A stretch of 32,428 nucleotides of DNA, from assembly GCA_029838195.1 (NCBI GenBank), contig JALGVJ010000040.1, forward strand, positions 1 through 32,428. Direction: 5' to 3'. Below the pieces are notes generated by a model. That model saw only the letters and a list, made by a program, of their open reading frames with translations, made no database searches and had not been told where the DNA came from. The position numbers and the translations under genes were made by a program. The DNA is from Promethearchaeota archaeon (GTDB lineage Archaea > Asgardarchaeota > Lokiarchaeia > Sigyniarchaeales > SOKP01). Shown here in pieces: positions 1 to 7,658 of this stretch (positions are counted from its first letter, which is position 1; each line of letters opens with the position of its first letter).

Positions 1-122
1 AAGCGTCCTTTCTCCTCTATTAAAACAAAAAGAGAAAACCATTTCTGATTAGCTCTCGAGGTGAGTATGGGGAAAAAGGCTTTCATTAAGTATTAGAAAA
101 GAAAGGTAAGGGAAAGAAAACA

Positions 123-264
123 TGAGGACTTCCCTCAAATGGGGAAAAGGAATCCCAATTCGGGATGAAAATAAACATGTGAACGACCCGGCAAGAAAAA
201 AAAGATTGATCTTCGGATCAACGCCCGTTTCCTCTAACGACGGGATGATAGGACATTTTTGTCC
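123..264 (+). ncRNA. Possible structured RNA: five consecutive hairpins
   Basis: Five perfect short stems follow one another: TGAGG/CCTCA (123-127 with 133-137), ATCCC/GGGAT (152-156 with 162-166), TTGATC/GATCAA closed by a TTCG loop (206-211 with 216-221), CCCGT/ACGGG (224-228 with 240-244) and GGACA/TGTCC (251-255 with 260-264). The third stem has the C(UUCG)G tetraloop arrangement when read on the plus strand, which is why I favour that strand. The run is GC-richer than the surrounding DNA. I could not match it to RNase P RNA, SRP RNA, tRNA or a box C/D guide. It may belong to a longer RNA extending left of the window. Confidence 0.4.
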
Positions 265-489
265 AAATTTATAGTTAGAGTATCAAATGACCATGAGAAT
301 TCCCTTGTTTTTTAGTTTTGACTCATTTTAAAACATTACATCTCAATATAAATGCCGTTAATCTCATTAATTTTTATTCTACATGTCTTTTCATCAATAT
401 ATTAACGTACTTTTTAAATCATATCGTGGATATAAATTGCCTTATACATTAACTTCCATGAATGCTGAAAGAAAACAAGTAAGGAAGAT

Positions 490-510
490 CTATTTTTTTT
501 AAAAAAATAG
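490..510 (-). terminator. Oligo-T palindrome after the DUF106 gene
   Basis: A 10-bp inverted repeat (CTATTTTTTT against AAAAAAATAG, one unpaired base) starts 13 bases beyond the stop codon of the DUF106 gene. Read on the minus strand it gives a T7 run followed by an A8 run. Archaeal transcription stops at oligo-T tracts, so this is a reasonable end for the secY-DUF106 transcript. The assignment is by position and composition only. Confidence 0.4.
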
Positions 511-522
511 GAAGATTATTTG

Positions 523-1203
523 TTATACTTCTGGCCACTGAAGGTATTTTGCTTTTTGACCCCCAAACATTTGATCCATCCCTCCGCTTGCTTGGGTTTG
601 TAACTTGAGAATTCTCTGAATTAACGTGTTTATTCCTAAAGAACATAAAAAATACCAAGCAGTAAAATTAATCCATCCGTATCGTTGAGAAATTTGTATG
701 GGCGTGCCATATACACGTGCCGTCCATTCAACGACAGTTTCCGTGTATGCCATGGCAAAATTATTTATTAAAGGAACATCCCATGGATTCATTGGGGGAC
801 ATGCAATCGGATCTCTTCCAAAAGTTGCATTAAGTATTGAAAAAATGATGATCATGGGAATAAAAATGATCAAGGTGGGCTTTAGACGGGACATTGCCAT
901 GCTTTGTTGAAGTTGTTTCATCATCTCATCTTTTTTCTCCCAGCGTTTCCTTTTTTTTCGATAGCGTTCAGGATCAATTTCAGCTAATTTGATTATTTTC
1001 TCTTTTTCTTCATTGTGTTCTTTTATTTGTTTTTGCTTTCGCTCGATTTCTTTTGTATCGACTAATAATTTAGTCAATAGCGTGCTGATTAAAGCTGTGA
1101 CCAAGGATAAAAGCAAGGTGAATATCATGGAACCTGGTGGATATCTCATCCACTCGTAAAAAGAGGTTGCTTCTTGAAAAACCATTAATAACGTCATTAT
1201 CAC
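523..1203 (-). CDS. DUF106 / EMC3-TMCO1-like membrane insertase
   Basis: A 226-residue membrane protein of the DUF106 (EMC3/TMCO1/Get1 superfamily) type, the archaeal relatives of YidC/Oxa1 insertases. These help insert proteins into the membrane beside the SecYEG channel. The order visible in the protein fits the family: a first membrane segment at about residues 26-48, a long charged coiled-coil hairpin at about 50-97 rich in Lys/Glu, then two further membrane segments at about 107-126 and 176-197. A cytosolic tail with Gln and Gly follows. It lies 137 bases downstream of secY on the same strand, which agrees with a role beside the translocon. Adjacency to secY is common in archaea. The family call is firm; the insertase function comes from the family. 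Confidence 0.85.
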   Translation of the reverse strand: MIMTLLMVFQEATSFYEWMRYPPGSMIFTLLLSLVTALISTLLTKLLVDTKEIERKQKQIKEHNEEKEKIIKLAEIDPERYRKKRKRWEKKDEMMKQLQQSMAMSRLKPTLIIFIPMIIIFSILNATFGRDPIACPPMNPWDVPLINNFAMAYTETVVEWTARVYGTPIQISQRYGWINFTAWYFLCSLGINTLIQRILKLQTQASGGMDQMFGGQKAKYLQWPEV

Positions 1204-1340
1204 TTTCCTTAATTAATTTAACTTTAAAAACTTAATTCAAGATTACATGAACCGCATGTTTAAAATAAGATTAATGTTATCGGGAAAATAAAAGAAAATT
1301 TAAAATCAATATTTTCATGGAAAAAATTTCTTGATCTCGT

Positions 1341-2813
1341 TTAATCTACACCTAACATTGCCCTCATGCTCGGATATTGAGCAGCAGCCACCTGTTTCGA
1401 AATCTCCTCCGCAAATTGATGAATGATGCCAATTGCAATGAGAAGACCCGTGCCGCTAGTAAGTGCTCCAAGAGAATCGGCAAAAAAGCTGAGTGAAGCA
1501 ATGAAAATTCCATTAAGAGTCACGAGCGTGGGAATATATCGTTTAAGAACTCTTTCGATTATTTTCTCTGAGCTTCTAAATCCTGGAATCATCATTCCTG
1601 AATCAATAATCTGCTGAGCAATGTCCCTCGGAGCGAGGCCTGAAACTTCTACCCATACTCTCCCCATAAAGACGCATAAAAGGATGAAAAAGAGCAAATA
1701 AATCACGGCTCTTAAGGGATTAGATATCAAGTTATCAATTCCTTGAGGAGGAGAGAGAAAATATAAGAGGCCTCCAACCGGTTTTAAATATCCGCCTGTA
1801 GTCCCCCCAGCAGTTTGCTGTTGTTCAAAGACTCCAATTAAATCCAACCAGAATGAAGTATTCTCATTTCGCAGTTTGGAATTAGGACCGGCTATTAATT
1901 GTCCAAAAAATAAAAAGTTTGCATATAATGCACTCACTAATATAACGGGAATGTTAGACACGTATAGAAGCTTCATGGGATATTTTCCCTTATATCCTCG
2001 ATATCCTTTATAAGCTAAAGGAATTTCAATTCGAGCCGATTCAAACCAAATCACGACGAAAAAGATAATGATAGTCGTCATGATTCCAACTAATGAGGGT
2101 AAAGTTCCTCTGATGATAATATCATCAAGATTCGTAGCATCATTTCCGTCAAATAACACCGTGAAGAATGCGATCACAATCCCTCTTGGAAGATGATGCT
2201 CATCAGGTGCTTCAATGAAGCTAAAACTATTCCAAAAGATCTGACCAGCTACGCCCGCAGCTATAAAAAGTGAGACTCCGCTACCAATCCCCCATCCTTT
2301 TTGGAGCAATTCGTCTAAAAGAATGATGATTATTCCGGCAAGCAGTAATTGAACAAATATTATAGCCGCATTTTGAATTCCTATTGATTCTAACTCGCCA
2401 AATGCCCCTCCGATTAAATAAGCGACAGAATTGAAAATCGTTAATATTACTGCAAGGACTTTTTGAGAACCTGAAAACATGGAACGATCATAAGGATCCG
2501 TCATATCTATATTGATTAATTTAGAGCCTAACAATAATTGCATGATGAGACCCGCTGTAACTATCGGACCAATTCCAAGCTCAGTAAGCGTTCCTCGCTT
2601 ACTGGCTAAAATCACGCGCATCCAGTAAAAGTAATCCGTTGAGTCTTCTAAATTCACGCCGTAAAGAGGAATGTTGGACATGATTAAATAAATCACTAAG
2701 ACAAGGGCCGTCCATACAAATTTCTCTTTAAAAGAAACCTCTCTCTGAGGCCGTTTAATTTCTGGCATTATCCGTACTAAAGGTGCAAAAAATCTAATAA
2801 ATTTTCCAGCCAT
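1341..2813 (-). CDS. secY: Preprotein translocase subunit SecY
   Basis: A 490-residue, ten-helix membrane protein forming the central channel of the Sec translocon, which moves unfolded proteins across or into the cytoplasmic membrane. Recognisable parts are the N-terminal amphipathic stretch (IMPEIKRPQREVSFKEK), the plug region after helix 1 (NIPLYGVN), a helix-2 segment with GIGPIVTAG, the conserved LLDELLQKGWGIGSGVSLF stretch, and the loop with YKGYRGYKGKYP. The loop is the cytosolic ribosome-binding type. The C-terminus ends cleanly. The gene sits between the L12 gene (upstream, 262 bases) and the DUF106 gene (downstream). It is not embedded in an spc-type ribosomal cluster here, so it probably has its own promoter (see the TATA-like site at 2881-2890). 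Confidence 0.95.
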   Translation of the reverse strand: MAGKFIRFFAPLVRIMPEIKRPQREVSFKEKFVWTALVLVIYLIMSNIPLYGVNLEDSTDYFYWMRVILASKRGTLTELGIGPIVTAGLIMQLLLGSKLINIDMTDPYDRSMFSGSQKVLAVILTIFNSVAYLIGGAFGELESIGIQNAAIIFVQLLLAGIIIILLDELLQKGWGIGSGVSLFIAAGVAGQIFWNSFSFIEAPDEHHLPRGIVIAFFTVLFDGNDATNLDDIIIRGTLPSLVGIMTTIIIFFVVIWFESARIEIPLAYKGYRGYKGKYPMKLLYVSNIPVILVSALYANFLFFGQLIAGPNSKLRNENTSFWLDLIGVFEQQQTAGGTTGGYLKPVGGLLYFLSPPQGIDNLISNPLRAVIYLLFFILLCVFMGRVWVEVSGLAPRDIAQQIIDSGMMIPGFRSSEKIIERVLKRYIPTLVTLNGIFIASLSFFADSLGALTSGTGLLIAIGIIHQFAEEISKQVAAAQYPSMRAMLGVD

Positions 2814-2880
2814 GATTCGCTCAAAATTCCTTGTAAATTCTTTTTATGAAAAATTTATTCAAATTTACCAAAAACATCTA

Positions 2881-2890
2881 ATATTTAAAT
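2881..2890 (-). promoter_or_regulatory. TATA-like box for secY
   Basis: On the minus strand the sequence reads ATTTAAATAT, about 70 bases before the secY ATG. That would leave a leader of roughly 45 bases. It lies in the 262-base gap after L12, which also contains T-rich terminator-like sequence. The two together suggest secY starts a separate transcript. Consensus match only. Confidence 0.35.
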
Positions 2891-3000
2891 CGTATATGAG
2901 TAAAAAATGAATGGAAAAAAAATTTTTTGATTGCGAAACTTCAAGAATCTTTTCCTTCGTTCCTGTAAAATGGAATAAAAATTACATTCCTCATGTTTTT

Positions 3001-3036
3001 TTAAAAAAAGTGGAAAAAAATAAAGTTTTTAAATAT
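3001..3036 (-). terminator. Oligo-T tracts after the L12 gene
   Basis: About 40-75 bases past the L12 stop codon, the minus strand carries two or three T-runs of six to eight bases separated by short spacers. Runs of T of this length terminate archaeal RNA polymerase. The site would close the L11-L1-L10-L12 operon before secY begins. No stable hairpin precedes it. Confidence 0.4.
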
Positions 3037-3075
3037 TTCTATTACACTTCAGGCTGCTCAAATAAGACAAGGAAA

Positions 3076-3390
3076 TCAGAAGAGGGAACCAATACCTGTA
3101 GGCTCTTCTTCTTCCTCCTCCTCTTCTTCCTCTTTCTTCTTTTCTTCTTTCGCAGCTGGTGCCTCTTCTGCTGGAGCGGCAGTACTTGCCGGAACCGCTG
3201 CCATTATAGGAGCAGCGCTAGCGGATTTAAGGATTTCATCGATATCGCGTTCTTTTAATCCCGCTACAAGTTTTGTTATTTGGGTTTTATCAATTTCAGC
3301 TCCAGCCGCTTTTAAAATTTTTTCAATGGCATCTTCCGTGATTTCTTTTTCTGCTCTATGAAGTAAGAGTGCAGCATATATGCTTTCCAT
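3076..3390 (-). CDS. rpl12: Ribosomal stalk protein P1/L12
   Basis: A 104-residue archaeal L12 (P1-type) protein, the mobile stalk component that binds uL10 and recruits GTPase translation factors. It has the expected parts: an N-terminal helical dimerisation domain (MESIYAALLLHRA...), an Ala/Pro-rich hinge around residues 62-80, a run of Lys and Glu, and the acidic end EEEPTGIGSLF that contacts elongation factors. A GAGG ribosome-binding site lies about 12 bases before the ATG. It is the last gene of the L11-L1-L10-L12 group, 73 bases after uL10. The low-complexity Glu tract produces a spurious long antisense reading frame that should not be annotated. Confidence 0.93.
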   Translation of the reverse strand: MESIYAALLLHRAEKEITEDAIEKILKAAGAEIDKTQITKLVAGLKERDIDEILKSASAAPIMAAVPASTAAPAEEAPAAKEEKKKEEEEEEEEEEPTGIGSLF

Positions 3391-3463
3391 TCTAACTCAC
3401 AACCTCTTTATTTTTATTATTTTTTCAATATTTATTTTAAAAAATGGGATATTCTTAATCTTA

Positions 3464-4468
3464 TTAAAATAGGCTTGCAATTCCAGCAGGTTCATCATCT
3501 TCCTCTTCTTTCTCCCCTTTTTCCTTTTTGTCTTCCTTCCTTTCTTTCTCTTCTTGTTCTTGTAATGGTATGACCGGAATTCCTTCTCCAAAGATAATGG
3601 CGTTAATCGTGTTACCGTTGATAACTGCACGCTTAATATATTCTTCTAATACGTGACTATCAAAAATAGGCATTTCAAAGAGAAGGGCAAGAGATTCTCT
3701 GAATCCTTTTTGTACCAAAGCATCTACGGTTTCTATATCGATGATATTTAATTCTATTGCTAATTTTTTAGCCTCCAAGAAGGCGGATTCGACATCTTTT
3801 TGGAATTGATCTAAATCCATGTAGATAACTTCAGGAGGTAGTACTTCTCCATCGCACCAAGCATAATGAATTTTAATTACCGATTCAAGGGGAGTAATGC
3901 CTAATTTTTTAAGAACGGCTGCTTCTTTTACGGTTACAAAATCGCCTGCTTTATGGGTCATTTTATCTTCTCGGATCCAAATAGTATCATTTTGAATTCG
4001 CGTCGGTAATCGTAAGGTCATGTTTAATTCAGAAATTACCTGACCAGTGGGCAATCCCGTGTCTCCTGCAGGCACGATGATATCTACGGGGGTTATGGCG
4101 TTTGGTTTAGCGGGAATCATCCATTTATTCTCTTCAAATAGGCGCTTGATTTTAAAGATATCCACGTTGGTGAATAATAAAGATGCTTGATGGGGAATGT
4201 TTTTCTTTAATTCTTCAAGGCCCTCTTTTTTAGATTCTTTTTGAAATTTTTCGATGGCCCGGATTTGAAGATTTTTCTTGCTCATTTTTATTATGGCTTT
4301 ACCATGCAATATTTTTCTGGTTTCTTGGACTTGTCTATCATTAATTCCGGCAAAAGTTAAAACTGCTACATTCTTATATTTTTTGAACAAGTCAACGAGT
4401 TCATTGACTTCTTTTATTTTCCATTGGGGGACTTTTGATATTTGCTCTTCCTCTTTTTGGGTTATCAT
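3464..4468 (-). CDS. rpl10: Ribosomal protein uL10 (P0-like)
   Basis: A 334-residue uL10, the base of the ribosomal stalk. It binds 23S rRNA near the factor-binding site and carries several L12 dimers. The N-terminal rRNA-binding domain is visible in stretches such as VPQWKIKEVNELVDLFKKY and GLPTGQVISELN. It is followed by the central domain with a KAGDFVTVKEAAVL stretch, helices for L12 dimers, and a charged tail ending in PAGIASLF. That tail is shared with P1/L12 and typical of archaeal and eukaryotic P0. The start codon overlaps the uL1 stop codon in an ATGA arrangement (4465-4468), so translation is probably coupled. Family and extent are clear. Confidence 0.93.
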   Translation of the reverse strand: MITQKEEEQISKVPQWKIKEVNELVDLFKKYKNVAVLTFAGINDRQVQETRKILHGKAIIKMSKKNLQIRAIEKFQKESKKEGLEELKKNIPHQASLLFTNVDIFKIKRLFEENKWMIPAKPNAITPVDIIVPAGDTGLPTGQVISELNMTLRLPTRIQNDTIWIREDKMTHKAGDFVTVKEAAVLKKLGITPLESVIKIHYAWCDGEVLPPEVIYMDLDQFQKDVESAFLEAKKLAIELNIIDIETVDALVQKGFRESLALLFEMPIFDSHVLEEYIKRAVINGNTINAIIFGEGIPVIPLQEQEEKERKEDKKEKGEKEEEDDEPAGIASLF

Positions 4469-5199
4469 AGTTTAACACCTATTTTTTTTAAATAATCTTC
4501 ATCTATTTTAACGGGCTTTCCCATGGTCGTCTTAATGTATGCCGATCGGAAATTGTTGTATTTATGCGGCATCTGATCAGCAAGGAATTCAATTACGGAT
4601 TTCACGTTCTCGAATAATTTTTCTTGTTCCATGGATTTTTTCCCTACCTTGACTTGAAGGATGGGATTTTTTTTAATTTGAATGTTAATGGCTCGCTTGT
4701 AGCGCTCAACTGCTGTTTTTAATTCATCCACGTTCGATATGATTCCATAACCTGCCGGAAAAGGTTTTGGCATTTTTCCCAAGGGACCCATGAATCGTGC
4801 GAGAATTCGAGCGACGTCTCTCATTAATTTATCTTCTACGATAAAAAAATCGTATTTTTTGACGAATTTCTTCTTGTATTTCTTTTCTTGCAAGTTTAAA
4901 TTATTTAACTCTTCGGGACTAAGCGTATCTAATCCCATCCTTTTTGCTTCTAAGAGAATGTCCTCTGAAGCAATAACACACACGTTTGGCTTGCTATTTT
5001 TAACAATTTCATGAGGCAGGAGAAATTCCTTATCAATTCGTTGCTTCGGGTCGTTTAAATTAATATCTTTGAGATTGATGATCAAATCGACAGATTCATC
5101 AAATTTCCGCACCTTGGGTTTTTTTCCTTCTTTTCGAATAACCGATAAGTCTATGGCTGCTCGCAGTGAATTTTTTACCAATTTATCATCAATTTTCAT
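4465..5199 (-). CDS. rpl1: Ribosomal protein uL1
   Basis: A 244-residue uL1, the protein of the mobile L1 stalk that helps release deacylated tRNA. The family core is present, including GPLGKMPKPFPAGYG and the end region KYNNFRSAYIKTTMGKPVKID. It is longer than the usual archaeal L1 (about 215) because of charged insertions. A strong AAAGGAGG ribosome-binding site inside the last codons of uL11 precedes its ATG by about 11 bases. In methanogenic archaea uL1 represses its own operon by binding mRNA that mimics its rRNA site. Whether that applies here cannot be told from this sequence. Confidence 0.93.
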   Translation of the reverse strand: MKIDDKLVKNSLRAAIDLSVIRKEGKKPKVRKFDESVDLIINLKDINLNDPKQRIDKEFLLPHEIVKNSKPNVCVIASEDILLEAKRMGLDTLSPEELNNLNLQEKKYKKKFVKKYDFFIVEDKLMRDVARILARFMGPLGKMPKPFPAGYGIISNVDELKTAVERYKRAINIQIKKNPILQVKVGKKSMEQEKLFENVKSVIEFLADQMPHKYNNFRSAYIKTTMGKPVKIDEDYLKKIGVKL

Positions 5200-5202
5200 G
5201 GC

Positions 5203-5734
5203 TCACATTTCCTCCTTTATAATATCATCATATTCTCCATTATCAATTCTTTTCTGTATGACGCGAGGATCCTCTCCTTCTACCGTCAGTCCTACGGAGA
5301 GCGCCGTGCCTAGTACTGTTTTAACGGCTTTTTTAAATGTTTTATCCAAAAAGATATCTCGTTTCGCCTTGGCCACGTCAATGACTTGATTTAACGTTAA
5401 ATTTCCAATCTTTTTTTCTGTTATATCACTCGACCCTTTCTCAACCCCCGCCTCTTTTAACAATAAGGAGGCAGTTGAGGGGGTTTCAACAAAGATTTCA
5501 AACTGCTTAGTCTCGGGATCGCATTCGATTCGTACGGGAACTGTCAACCCCTTGAATATCATGGTCTTTTCGTTTACCGCATCCACGACATCCTTGATAT
5601 TAATTCCTGTAGGGCCTACTGCAGGACCTATTGGTGGCCCTCCTGACGCATTAGAGGATGGGCCGAGATGACCAATCTCTCCCTCCCGTCACGAGTGCCT
5701 TAACCACTACTTTTCCTTTACCTCCGGTGCTCAT
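5203..5734 (-). CDS. rpl11: Ribosomal protein uL11, reading frame broken by a 28-nt insertion
   Basis: The reading frame from the ATG at 5734 encodes an unmistakable archaeal L11 start (MSTGGKGKVVVKALVTGG) and then runs into a TAA at 5653-5651. The rest of L11 is in another frame: NASGGPPIGPAVGPTG at 5652 onward, through VVDAVNEKT, to the stop at 5203. Removing 28 bases (5680-5653, or the same window shifted by one) joins the parts into a 167-residue protein. It aligns without a gap to the conserved VTGG-x-A-x-x-GPP-x-GPA region of the family. No start codon opens the downstream frame before its own stop at 5691-5689, so it cannot begin independently with the full conserved region. uL11 is normally essential for efficient factor binding. 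This is the first gene of the operon and only one copy is visible. Intron, recoding and sequence error all remain possible. Confidence 0.85.
5653..5680 (-). other. 28-nt insertion in uL11: candidate micro-intron or artefact
   Basis: This segment has no counterpart in the L11 family and shifts the frame. Its surroundings can fold. TGACG (5691-5687) pairs with CGTCA (5648-5644). GGAGG (5686-5682) pairs with CCTCT (5657-5653). GAGAT (5679-5675) pairs with ATCTC (5669-5665). The helices bracket both ends of the insertion, as would be expected of a splicing element. They do not have the exact spacing of a textbook archaeal bulge-helix-bulge motif (two 3-nt bulges separated by 4 bp). An alternative pairing of ATTGGT and GGCCC inside the segment with the following exon is also possible. 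Confidence 0.55.
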
Positions 5735-5814
5735 TTCTAATCAAATCCCTTTTATTGAACTATTCAAATGACATTCTTAAGGTTTAGAACATGGTTATGG
5801 TTCATCGGGTAAAT

Positions 5815-5839
5815 TTTCAATATCTACTTTATATTGAAA
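5815..5839 (-). promoter_or_regulatory. 9-bp dyad overlapping a TATA-like box before uL11
   Basis: TTTCAATAT (5815-5823) and ATATTGAAA (5831-5839) form a perfect inverted repeat with a 7-base centre. On the minus strand the sequence AATATAAAG, a good TATA box, lies across the left arm and centre, about 90-95 bases before the L11 ATG. That would give a leader of roughly 70 bases. A dyad over a TATA box is the usual position for a repressor site in archaea. It could equally be chance in AT-rich DNA. Confidence 0.4.
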
Positions 5840-6224
5840 CCGTTTTCACGTCCTAAGCTTTTAAGAAATGATTTGAACTTAGTAAGGAAAAAATATATTG
5901 CAAAATTAAAAAACTTTATTGTAATATCGCATGGATACGAGTTAAAAGTATGAACAATAGATATTTCCGAAAAAAAATCCCATACATCGTGACTTAATTC
6001 CACTATTTCAAGATTATGATAATTTTGTTAAAAAGCATTTTTAAATTTTTTATAAAGTTTATTTATCTTATTCGACATCCAAGAATTTCATGAATTGACC
6101 GATAATTCCATTTAGCAATCCATGAAAATTGTAATTATTAAATGATATTAAACAAGAAAAAATTTTTATTTGCGAAACTCATGGAAAAAGTAATAAAATA
6201 AATATCTTTAAAAGGTTTTAAAAT
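5840..6224. other. Intergenic region between the ribosomal operon and the 7TM gene
   Basis: AT-rich divergent promoter region. No reading frame, tRNA or repeat that I can support. Just before the ATG at 6225 there is an AAATAAATATC stretch around 6197-6208 at about the distance expected for the TATA box of a leaderless or short-leader transcript. Otherwise I see nothing in it. Confidence 0.4.
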
Positions 6225-6950
6225 ATGGGGATAGAAAGTTTTACTTCATTTGAATTGTTTTATGGTTTTATTGGATTAATTCCATTGACTATAAATTTTA
6301 TCTTAGGCATCCGTATTTCTCTAAAATATTTAACATATAGAAAAGAAGAATTGATAACCGTTGGATTGATGTTAGTGTTCATTACATCACCATGGTGGGG
6401 ATCTGCTTTTTCTTTTTTGGCCATTTTGCTTTTTAATATTAATCTTTCTGATACAAGTTATATCATCATTAGCTATGGATTGATACCCATTGCAAGTCTC
6501 TTTTGGATTTATTCGTTCGTTTTATTAGTGTGCCCACATTTAAAATGGAAGATTTTCCTTGTTTATGCACTTTTTACTGCTTGCTACGAAATACTCTTTT
6601 TCTATTATTTGTTCACTAATCCTTCTTTATTAGCCATTCGCGTTTCTAAATTAGAAAGCGAAACTCAATTAGTCGTAACTTCTTTTGCATTAATTACTAT
6701 GGCAATTTCGGTAATTACTAATTTTCTTTTTATGAAAAAATCCTTACAATCCCAAGAAAGAATAATTCGTTGGAAAGGTAAATTAATTTTCATCTCCTTG
6801 CTCGTATTCATCCTTGGAGCTCTCCTGGATTCCATTGTTTCCCTGACACCGTTAACCGTATTGATTACAAGAATAATCTTGATGGTAGCTTCGATTCTTT
6901 CTTATATAGGATGGATTATGCCGGAGAGAATTGCTAAATATTTTTCTTGA
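6225..6950 (+). CDS. Seven-helix integral membrane protein, unknown function
   Basis: A 241-residue protein that is almost entirely membrane. Seven hydrophobic segments are visible at about residues 10-29, 41-69, 81-105, 109-130, 148-168, 186-205 and 208-230, joined by short loops. The N-terminus has no cleavable signal. The count and loop pattern recall the 7TM sensory modules found at the front of archaeal signalling proteins, but no kinase or other output domain is attached. It stands alone between the divergent ribosomal operon and the MaoC genes, 227 bases from the latter. I do not recognise a specific family, so function is open. Confidence 0.7.
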   Translation: MGIESFTSFELFYGFIGLIPLTINFILGIRISLKYLTYRKEELITVGLMLVFITSPWWGSAFSFLAILLFNINLSDTSYIIISYGLIPIASLFWIYSFVLLVCPHLKWKIFLVYALFTACYEILFFYYLFTNPSLLAIRVSKLESETQLVVTSFALITMAISVITNFLFMKKSLQSQERIIRWKGKLIFISLLVFILGALLDSIVSLTPLTVLITRIILMVASILSYIGWIMPERIAKYFS

Positions 6951-7177
6951 TTTTTTTTACATAATCATTTCTTTTTTGTTTTAAATTTTGGAAACTTCTA
7001 AAGTTGTAAAATCTATATTAAAATATCAGCTTATTTATCCTACCTCAAGGAGTTTAGAATAATTTTTTTTCTTTTTCCTTATATTTTTCTTTTTTCTTGA
7101 ATGATCTATCATGAATATTTTAATTTAAAGAATCATTCTTTCAAGTCAGAGTGAAATTTTAAATTTAATGCGAAAAC

Positions 7178-7618
7178 ATGATCGATAGAAAATTTATAGG
7201 GCACGTATTCCCTGAGAGGGAGATGATTATTAAACGATGGAAAGTGTCTCAATTTGCGAATGCAATTAGAGATGACAATCCCCTCTATTATGACGTCAAT
7301 TATGCTAAATCTAAAGGGCATGAAGATTTATTAGTTCCTCCTACTTTTTATACAACTATGACCTTTTCAGATCCAAATTTTTTTCAAATTGTAAACATCG
7401 ATTTTAGAAAATTATTGGATGGAGGAAGAGAGATTATCTATCATTCACCATGTTATGCAAACGACACCATCCTTTATCAGACCCGAATAGAATCAATTGA
7501 AGAAAAAGAAGGAAAGAGGGGCAAAATGGATGTATTAAAAGTAATCACTGAGGGAAAAAAGAAGGAAACAAAAGAAAAGGTATTTACGTTAATCATCACG
7601 CTTATCGTGTTTCATTAA
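7178..7618 (+). CDS. MaoC-like hot-dog protein, HadA-type subunit
   Basis: A 146-residue protein of the MaoC/hot-dog fold, N-terminal-type (FAS1_DH/HadA-like). Visible features are the hot-dog helix region FANAIRDDNPLYYDVNYAK and the following LLVPPTFYTTM. In this half the catalytic Asp-His pair of hydratase 2 is not conserved, as in HadA-type partners. It is immediately followed by a second MaoC gene with the catalytic motif (40-base gap), so the two probably form a heterodimeric (R)-specific enoyl or hydroxyacyl hydratase/dehydratase. The natural substrate could be an acyl-CoA or acyl-pantetheine and cannot be told from the sequence. Confidence 0.75.
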   Translation: MIDRKFIGHVFPEREMIIKRWKVSQFANAIRDDNPLYYDVNYAKSKGHEDLLVPPTFYTTMTFSDPNFFQIVNIDFRKLLDGGREIIYHSPCYANDTILYQTRIESIEEKEGKRGKMDVLKVITEGKKKETKEKVFTLIITLIVFH

Positions 7619-7658
7619 AATCAATTAAACCGAAATAGTAAGAGGATATAAATTTAAA

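Larger units (their letters stand above)
1..522. other. Non-coding region at window start
   Basis: I see no credible protein gene here. The stretch holds a compact series of small hairpins (123-264, listed separately) and an oligo-A/oligo-T palindrome just past the end of the DUF106 gene (490-510). The remaining part, about 265-489, is AT-rich with no feature I can support. The left edge may hold part of a structured RNA that continues outside the window. Confidence 0.6.

Noticed and set aside
123..137. Resemblance of GAGGGAAGTCC (minus strand) to the RNase P RNA CR-I element (one mismatch)
   Set aside because: The matching CR-V element is not found in the same orientation, and the motif is part of a simple hairpin.
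2911..3258. Long plus-strand frame opposite the L12 gene
   Set aside because: It is the antisense of the Glu/Lys tract and of non-coding sequence, and gives meaningless Phe/Leu runs.
3397..3630. Minus-strand frame rich in Lys/Arg
   Set aside because: Another frame of the uL10 C-terminal charged tail.
5644..5691. Textbook bulge-helix-bulge intron motif in uL11
   Set aside because: The helices are real, but the bulge and helix lengths do not fit the strict 3-4-3 arrangement at the inferred junction, so I keep only a general intron hypothesis.
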